Of a stretch of 64,000 nucleotides of DNA, positions 53,600 to 61,600 are shown in pieces. The first letter of the stretch is position 1; each line of letters starts with the position of its first letter. The stretch is from Microbulbifer pacificus. GTDB taxonomy: Bacteria; Pseudomonadota; Gammaproteobacteria; Pseudomonadales; Cellvibrionaceae. The stretch spans positions 1,991,501 to 2,055,500 of the forward strand of contig NZ_PREV01000026.1 of the NCBI RefSeq assembly GCF_002959965.1. The letters run 5' to 3'. The notes beneath the pieces were generated by a model that was not told the origin of the DNA, ran no database searches, and saw only the letters and a list, made by a program, of their open reading frames with translations. The position numbers and the translations under genes were made by a program.

Positions 53600-55579
53600 G
53601 TGGTTTTCAAGAACAAGGGATTGTTATGGATCTCGGCATGCAGCGTTTTGCTTGCGCCGGCGCTGGCGAATGCGGATGACGGTGATGGCGGCTTCAGAAG
53701 TCGTGTAAAGCAGGCGTTTGAACAGGATGTACCCCATGTAGACGATGCCGATGTGGCCGAGGAGTTCGAGCGGCGCGCAAAAGAGGCTCGGGACCCCAAT
53801 CTGGATACCGATATCCCGGAAGTGTCGGGGCGCGAAATCGGTCCGCGAATCTCCGTGCGGGGATTCCGCTTCCATCGGTTGGTGGAGTATCCGGAATTTG
53901 GTATCGAGCGGGAGGTCATCGAAAAAAAGGCCGAGGAATTGCGTGTTAAATACATGCAGGAAGACAAGGTTGTCGCCGCGGGCTACACCGTTGATAACCT
54001 TAAGGAAATCGCGCTGTTGCTGGATGGTATGGGTGCCCGCTATTCACCGGAAAGCCTTGGTCCCAGAGAACTGCGCAAGCTGGTCAATGTGCTCGAGCGT
54101 CAGAACGCGCAGCGCGGCTTGAGTTATGTAGACCTTGAAGATATTGCGGCGGAACTTACCCGATTTTACCGCCAGCAGGGGCTGTTTCTCGCCCAGGTGC
54201 AGATTCCTGCCCAGGAGGTGAAAGACGGTATCGTTACCTTTTCAGTCCAGGAGGGGATCCTCGGCCAGATATCCGTTCACGACAACAAAGAATATAAAGA
54301 AAAGCAGCTGGCCAGCGCCTTCTCCAGCCAACAGGGAAAGCTGGTTAATCACAAGAATATCGAGGAGTCCCTCTACCTTCTGAATGATCTTCCCGCGCTG
54401 AATGTGACCGGTTATTTCAGCCCGGGTGACAATCCCGGGGAGACCCGTCTCAACCTGAAGGTACGGGATGAGAACTCCTGGCGACTGGTCACGCGCATGG
54501 ATAATCACGGGTCTACCTTTACCGGCGACAATCGGATATTCACGTCCGTGGACTGGTTTAACCCACTGGGTATCGGCGATGAGTTGACCGTCGGCTATTT
54601 GAAATCGGCGGGTATTGACAGTTTTGATTCCGGGTTTGGTTCCAATCTCGGTCAGTTCAAGTACAGTTTGCCGGTATTTAGCCCTCGGACAAGAATCCAG
54701 GTCTCGGCGGATTACAATCGGTTCAAAATCCAGGATGTTGAAGATAAAAAAAATTTCATCAACCTTCTGGATCTGGAAGGCCAAAATGAAAGCTATGCCT
54801 TGAGCGTTGACCACAAATTCAAGCGCTCCCGTGATTTCAATATTTCCGGTTCATTCAGTCTTACCGATAAAAAATCGGAACTCACTTCAATTACTCCCAT
54901 CCTCGATCAATCCAATCATGCATTGGGTGGCGAGTTTGGCGTGTACCTTGATCATCTTTCTGGTGGTGTCGTTCCCATGCTGAATGTGGTCAATGCCAAG
55001 GTGCAATATGGCGAACTCGAAAGCTACTCCGGGCAAACGGAGTTAGATACAACGTCCGAGTTTGAAAAATTTGCGGCGGAAACGAGTTCGCTGTTGTTCT
55101 TGCCAATGCCATTTGTGGAATCAAAATCCAGGCTTATCGTCAAAAGTCGCTGGCAGTACAGTGAGGATGGTTTGCCGGCGTTTGAACAGTTCTCCCTCGG
55201 CGGTGCGAATGGTGTGCGCGCATTTGACGTCCGTGATTTTTCCGCTGACCAGGCTGGTTTGCTCTCTGCGGAATGGTACCCATCCTTCCCCGACGCCATT
55301 AATCCGAGAGTTTTTGGGAATCGCCTGAATGATATGTTGCAGGTGGCGCTGATTGCGGACCTTGGTTACGGCGTAGTCAATAACTTTGAGGCCGATCTTG
55401 CCAACGACTGGGCGGCATTTTCCGGAGCGGGGTTCCTGTTCAAGTTCAGTTGGAGCGAAAACTGGGCCAGCCAGCTTTCTGTAGCCTGGCCGACCATGTC
55501 CCGGTCTTCCATTGATGGCGCCGGGGATGATGCGGATGATCCTACGGTGTATGCGGATTTTTCCTATTTCTTGCAGTAA
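53600..55579 (+). CDS. Two-partner secretion outer-membrane transporter, TpsB (ShlB/FhaC family)
   Basis: TpsB proteins are 16-strand outer-membrane barrels that export a partner exoprotein. The GTG at 53600 is chosen because AAGGGGGG lies just upstream and the product begins with a proper signal peptide (VFKNKGLLWISACSVLLAPA, cleaved after ANA). An upstream GTG at 53555 would hide this signal. Of 659 residues, about 25-290 hold an acidic linker and two POTRA domains (ISVRGFRFHRLVEYPEFG, IVTFSVQEGILGQISVHDN); the rest is the beta-barrel, ending in DFSYFLQ with a C-terminal aromatic pattern. The exoprotein gene follows 59 bases later, so the pair forms one operon. Confidence 0.92.
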   Translation: MVFKNKGLLWISACSVLLAPALANADDGDGGFRSRVKQAFEQDVPHVDDADVAEEFERRAKEARDPNLDTDIPEVSGREIGPRISVRGFRFHRLVEYPEFGIEREVIEKKAEELRVKYMQEDKVVAAGYTVDNLKEIALLLDGMGARYSPESLGPRELRKLVNVLERQNAQRGLSYVDLEDIAAELTRFYRQQGLFLAQVQIPAQEVKDGIVTFSVQEGILGQISVHDNKEYKEKQLASAFSSQQGKLVNHKNIEESLYLLNDLPALNVTGYFSPGDNPGETRLNLKVRDENSWRLVTRMDNHGSTFTGDNRIFTSVDWFNPLGIGDELTVGYLKSAGIDSFDSGFGSNLGQFKYSLPVFSPRTRIQVSADYNRFKIQDVEDKKNFINLLDLEGQNESYALSVDHKFKRSRDFNISGSFSLTDKKSELTSITPILDQSNHALGGEFGVYLDHLSGGVVPMLNVVNAKVQYGELESYSGQTELDTTSEFEKFAAETSSLLFLPMPFVESKSRLIVKSRWQYSEDGLPAFEQFSLGGANGVRAFDVRDFSADQAGLLSAEWYPSFPDAINPRVFGNRLNDMLQVALIADLGYGVVNNFEADLANDWAAFSGAGFLFKFSWSENWASQLSVAWPTMSRSSIDGAGDDADDPTVYADFSYFLQ

Positions 55580-55638
55580 ACACTTTTTTCGCAAACGAAT
55601 ATGGCGGTGCCCAGGGTGCCGTTTCGCAGAAATCGGCA

Positions 55639-58600
55639 ATGAATATGAACATGAAAAAAAGTACTCTGTCCGTTGCGGTCAAGGCAGCCCAGTTGGCATT
55701 TGCAGGTCTTTTTACCGTCCACTCTGCCGTGGCAAGCCCGGGAACGTATGATCCAGAAACGGTGATCGGCGAAGTCGCTTTTGATGGCGATTCGACCTTT
55801 GAAATAGGTGTTGGTTTTGCAAAGATTGATTGGGATACATTCAATATCGGGCAAGATGAGTATGTGACGTTTCAGTTCGGGAGCGACTACAGCGTGTCGC
55901 AGGCCTCCTCGGTGATCGTCAACCGGGTCGTTCAGTCTGGTGGGGTATCCAGGATACTGGGGGATATTAATTCTAACGGCCACGTCGTTCTGATAAATCC
56001 CAATGGAATTCTGTTCGGTGAAAATGCTTCGATAAATGTCGAAGCGCTGACCCTTTCCGCGCTCGATGGAGGTATAACCGGTGTCGGCGAAGGGTTTGAA
56101 TTTTCAGTGCTGGATGGGGCCGCTGGCGATATTGGTGTAATTGATGCTGTCGGCGAGATTAATGCGCCGCGAGGCGTAACCTTTATTGGCAAGAGCGTTA
56201 AGAATCACGCCAGTATCAATAGTGGTATTGATAGCAGTCTGGTGGTTGGAAATGTAAATTTTTACTCTGCCGACAAGGCCGTGTTGTCATTGGATGCGAA
56301 TGGTCTTATCGGTGTGCAGATTGACCAGAATGATTTCATTGAAGAGTTCAATAGCGATTATGCATCTCACGCCATCGAGAATGCAGGAACAATCGTCGCT
56401 GCCAATGTGGTGATGGAGGCCAGGGTTGCCGATGGCTTTGCACAGGCGGCGATCAATAATACCGGTACGGTTACTGCAAAAGGTATCAGTACTGACGGTG
56501 GAACAATCCGTCTTTCTGCTTCTTCCTATAATGGCGAATCCGTTGCAGCGATAAATCTTGGGGCGGGCAGTAGCCTCATTGCTGAAGTAGCGCCCGATAC
56601 AAGTGGCGGAGCCGGCACTGTTACCCTGTCTGCCGCGGATGATGTGATAAACGCGGGATCAATCAGTGCCGATCGGGCGGATAGCATTTCTGGTGGTGCA
56701 GTCAGTGTTTCTGCGGCCAAGGGATTTTTGAATACCGGGGATGTGCAGGCTGGAAGTTTCAGTCTGGCGGTTGGCAGTTCTGTAACAGACACCGACTCGA
56801 GCAGTGTACTCGGTGATATCACCTCGACCGATACGATGGAGGTCACCAACAATGGTGGTATCGCCGTCGTCGACGCCAGTGCGCAGACGTCACGCAGCAC
56901 CGCTACCCGTATCGACGATGAAATCGTGGTCTATGCCAGGGGCGCGGATGAAGATGCGGATCCTTTGGCAAGTTTCCAGAATGTGAGCAGGCTTGAGCTT
57001 GGCGACGATAGTGTTCTGGAAGGTACGGATGGCGAAGATCGCTTCACCCTGACGACGGATGGTGTCAGTTACCTGGCGACAGAAATTGTGGGTGTGGGCC
57101 GGATTGATGGACTCAATGGTGAGGATACTCTGGTTGGCAGGGCTCAGGCCAATTGGGAGCTGAGTCGAAATAAGGCGGCGGGCAAGCTGAGTTCAGACGA
57201 GTTTGACGGTATAGCACTGGCGTCCCTTGAAGTGCTTGAGGCCAATAACGCCGGTGTTGTTGCATTGTCGGCAAATGAAAACATCGTGCTGATCGATGAA
57301 AATACGGTGACCGTGGACGGGTGGAATTACAGATTCTCGGGGCTGACTCATGTCACCGGAGGCGGCGGCACAGACAGCCTGGATGCCAGCGCACTGGTGG
57401 ATACCTATGTATTCCTGAAAGACGCGGCCGGCAATAGCCAGATCGGCGATACGGGCATGTTGCTCAACGGCTTTTCCAGCATTGCGGCGAGCGAGATTGA
57501 CGCAACCGCGCTGAAAGACATCGCGCAGGCGGACCTGGACATCAGTGCCGCCAATACCCTGTCGCTGGCCGACGGTGCCTTTGTCCTGAGTGGCGTGAAC
57601 CGGGTGCGAGGGGACGTGGGCAACCGGATCAGCGGCAGCGGTGGCTGGCGGCTGGAAAATGATGGGGTCAGCAATCGGGGCGTGATGTTTGAAGGCGAGT
57701 GGCATGTCGATGCCCTGAACAGTGCGCTTACCGGATCTGCGGCGGTGGAAACCTATACCCTGCAGAGCGATGGCTCACTGGCCGTCAACAGTCTCACCTT
57801 CGAGAATTTCAGCAGCGTCGCCGCCGGTGGTGGTGACACCCTGCTGGCCTCCGCGTTTGCCGGTCCGGTAACCCTACGGGGCGTGGACAACAGTGTCTCG
57901 GTCAACAGCGTTGTCTACACCGGCCTCGGGAACATTACCGCACATACCCTGAATGCCGCAGCGGCAGGCAGCAGCTTCGCGGTCAGTGGTGCCGGCATCA
58001 GCAGCGATCTGATCAGTTTTAGCGGGCTGTCCACCGTCTTTGGTGGCGCGGGCACGGACACCGTGTCCGGAGGCAGTGCCTGGGCGCTGGGATGGGATGC
58101 CGGAGAGGCCAAGGCCTACGCCCAGCTCGATGATGGTATCCGCTTCTTTACCATCGACCAGTTCAACACCACCAGCGGTGTGCTGACCGGTGGTATCGGC
58201 AACAGTGAGTTCACCCTTAACGGTGGCGCCGTTGCCGGCGATGAAGCCGTGTCGATATACGGTATGACCTTCAACAATCTGGAATCCGTGGCCGCGGGTG
58301 CTGGCGGGAAGCTCGACGCGAGCAGTTACGCCAAGGCCATCAGCCTGAATGGCAGCGCGGGGGAGGCCAGTGCCGACAGCCTGGATTTCAGCGGGCTCGC
58401 GGAAATCACCGCATCGACGATCAACGGTGCCGATGACGTCGCCGAGGTGTTTGCTATCCAGGCGGATGGCGTACTGGAAGAAACATCCGGCCTGCGGCTC
58501 AAAGGCGTGAGCAGTATTGCCGCCGGCAACTCTACCGACACGAGCATTCTGGACATCGTGCGTGAGCGAGAGGGTGAAGACCTTTCGGTGCAGACAACTG

Positions 58601-61600
58601 CGACCGCCAATCTGAGCGGTATCAACTTCACTGAGGTAGAGATCCTTGAGGCCAACAATGCCGGTCTGCAGGGAACCTCCGCCGGAGAAGCGTACACCCT
58701 GATGGCGGTTGGAAGCGTGAGGGTCAGCACCTCGACCTATCAGTATGCCAACCTGAGTCACATCACCGGCGGTGGTGGCACAGACAGCCTGGATGCCAGC
58801 GCACTGGTGGATACCTATGTATTCCTGAAAGACGCGGCCGGCAATAGCCAGATCGGCGATACGGGCATGCTGCTTAACGGCTTCTCCAGCATTGCGGCGA
58901 GCCAGATCGACGCAACCGCACTGAAAGACATCGCGCAGGCGAACCTGGATATCAGTGCCGCCAATACCCTGTCGCTGGCTGACGGTGCCTTTGTCCTGAG
59001 CGGCGTGAGCCGGGTGCGCGGGGACCTGGGCAACCGGATCAGCGGCAGTGGTGGCTGGCGGCTGGAAAATGATGGGGTCAGCAATCGGGGCGTGTTGTTT
59101 GAAGGCGACTGGCATGTCGATGCCCTGAACAGTGCGCTTACCGGATCTGCGGCGGTGGAAACCTATACCCTGCAGAGCGATGGCTCACTGGCCGTCAACA
59201 GTCTCACCTTCGAGAATTTCAGCAGCGTCGCCGCCGGTGGTGGTGACACCCTGCTGGCCTCCGCGTTTGCCGGTCCGGTATCGCTGTTGGGCGCGAACAA
59301 CAGTGTCTCGGTCAACAGCGTTGTCTACACCGGCCTCGGGAACGTCACCGCACATACCCTGAATGCCGCAGCGGCAGGCAGCAGCTTCGCGGTCAGTGGT
59401 GCCGGTATCAGCAGCGACCTGATCAGTTTTAGCGGGCTGTCCACCGTCATTGGTGGCGCGGGCACGGACACCGTGTCCGGAGGCAGTGCCTGGGCGCTGG
59501 GATGGGATGCCGGAGAGGCCAAGGCCTACGCCCAGCTCGATGATGGTATCCGCTTCTTTACCATCGACCAGTTCAACACCACCAGCGGTGTGCTGACCGG
59601 TGGTATCGGCAACAGTGAGTTCACCCTTAACGGTGGCGCCGTTGCCGGCGATGAAGCCGTGTCGATATACGGTATGACCTTCAACAATCTGGAATCCGTG
59701 GCCGCGGGTGCTGGCGGGAAGCTCGACGCGAGCAGTTACGCCAAGGCCATCAGCCTGAATGGCAGCGCGGGAGAGGCCAGTGCCGACAGCCTGGATTTCA
59801 GCGGGCTTTCCGAGATAACGGCCTCCCGGATCCGCGGAAGTTCCCTCGGCGAAGAGTTCACCGTGTTTGCCGACAGGACGATCAGCACCCTGTCGATGAT
59901 ATTGCACGAAGTGTCCGAGGTGTTCGCCATTGAAGGCAGCGACAGCAGGGTGGTTGGTGCAGATGGTGCAAACTGGATACTCGTAGACGTTGATACCGCG
60001 ACAAATAACGATATCAAATTCCATCAGTTTGGCGATCTGACGGCGACATCTGCCGGTCTCGTCGGCACCGCCGGCAAAGATGAATTTGAATTGCTCGATG
60101 TTGACGGCAGCGGCGCCGTTGTTCGCTATGGAGATATCATTTTTGAGGGTCTGACGGGCGTTGAAGGTGGCAATCTCATCGGCACTGAAAGTGATGACCT
60201 GGATGCGACCGCCTACAGCGGCTCGCTGAAACTGACAGGAATCGATAATCAACTTTCGATCGCGGACACCGTTGTATTCTCCGGTATTCGCACGGCCAGC
60301 TTTGCGAATCTCGTTGGTTCGGTAAATAACGAAGTATTTTTATTGGATGCCGCAGGTAATGTCGATATCGCCAATATCACGATGTCCGGGCTGGTAAATG
60401 TGGCCGGCGGTGGCGGTACCGATACTCTGGATGCAGAAAGCGCTGTCTCCTTATTAGAGCCAGGGCATTTTTCCTTCAATGGAGGTCAAATTCTTTTCAG
60501 CGGTTTTGCTGATGCATCCGGGGACACGCTGTTTACGGGCAATGGGGACGATGATGTCGAATTCGATGCTGAGGGCAATATCGTCGTAAACGGTAACACC
60601 GTGGGTAAGTTCGTCGCTGTCGATACCCAAGCTGGCTCCAATACGATTACCGGTTTTGGCAATCTGGACTGGTTTATTGGTAGTGATGGCAGTGCCGTCA
60701 ACAATGGCGTCATTTTCTGGGGTGATGCCACATTGTTCACAGCTGGTGGCGCACTTCACGGCACGGATATTGCGGACAGCTTCGTGCTCTATGGAGATGG
60801 AGGTGTCGGAATTGGAGCCTTTACTGCTTACGGCATGTCACAGGTCATTGGCGGATTGGGCGATGATTCTCTCGACGCCCTCGCCTATGCAAATGGTCTG
60901 ATGCTCGCGGATAGTGAAGAAGCGCTTTATGCGGATGGCCTCATTTTCTCCGATTTCGCATCGGCCAGCGCGCGAGTGCTGACCGGGACAGGGAATGCCG
61001 ATCAGTTTGAAATGAGTGGCGATGGAGTGATCACCGAACTGTCCAACAAGGTCAGGATTAGCGGAGTTACGACGCTCAATGGCGGTGGCGGTGTCGACAG
61101 CCTCGCGAGTCTTTTCGCGGGTAATTGGGCACTCGTCGCCGGTGCGAGCGGTGTCGTTCACAGCGGAGTGAACATTTCCGGTATCGCGAATCTGTCCGGA
61201 GGAAATGGCGAGCTCAGAGGCCACGATGGCGGACACCAGTTCACGGTCACCGGGACAAACAGCATCGGTGTGGGCGGGTTCGAATTTGACGGAATCACCG
61301 CTGTGGCCGGTGGTGCCGGGCTGGATGGCGTTACGCTCGCCGGCCCGGTGACGCTCGCCGGCGTCGATGGCGCCTTTACTGGCGGAAATATCCGGTTTAC
61401 GGGAGTGGATAGTGCTTTCGCCTCGAGCCTTATCGGCACCAGTGCTTCCGAGCAGTATGTGATTACCGGAGACGGTGCGCTGTCCGTCTACGGCGTTGCG
61501 TTCAGTGGCCTCAGCTCGGTATCTGCTGGCGCGGGCTCCGAGGATACGGTGATCTCCCGTGAGGGTCGGGGCTATGTGCTCGCCGCAGACAATCGCGTCG

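Noticed and set aside
57874..59115. Long minus-strand open frame opposite tpsA
   Set aside because: It lies in the duplicated adhesin repeats and recurs at the same offset; the plus-strand frame has a signal peptide and TPS domain and is open throughout.
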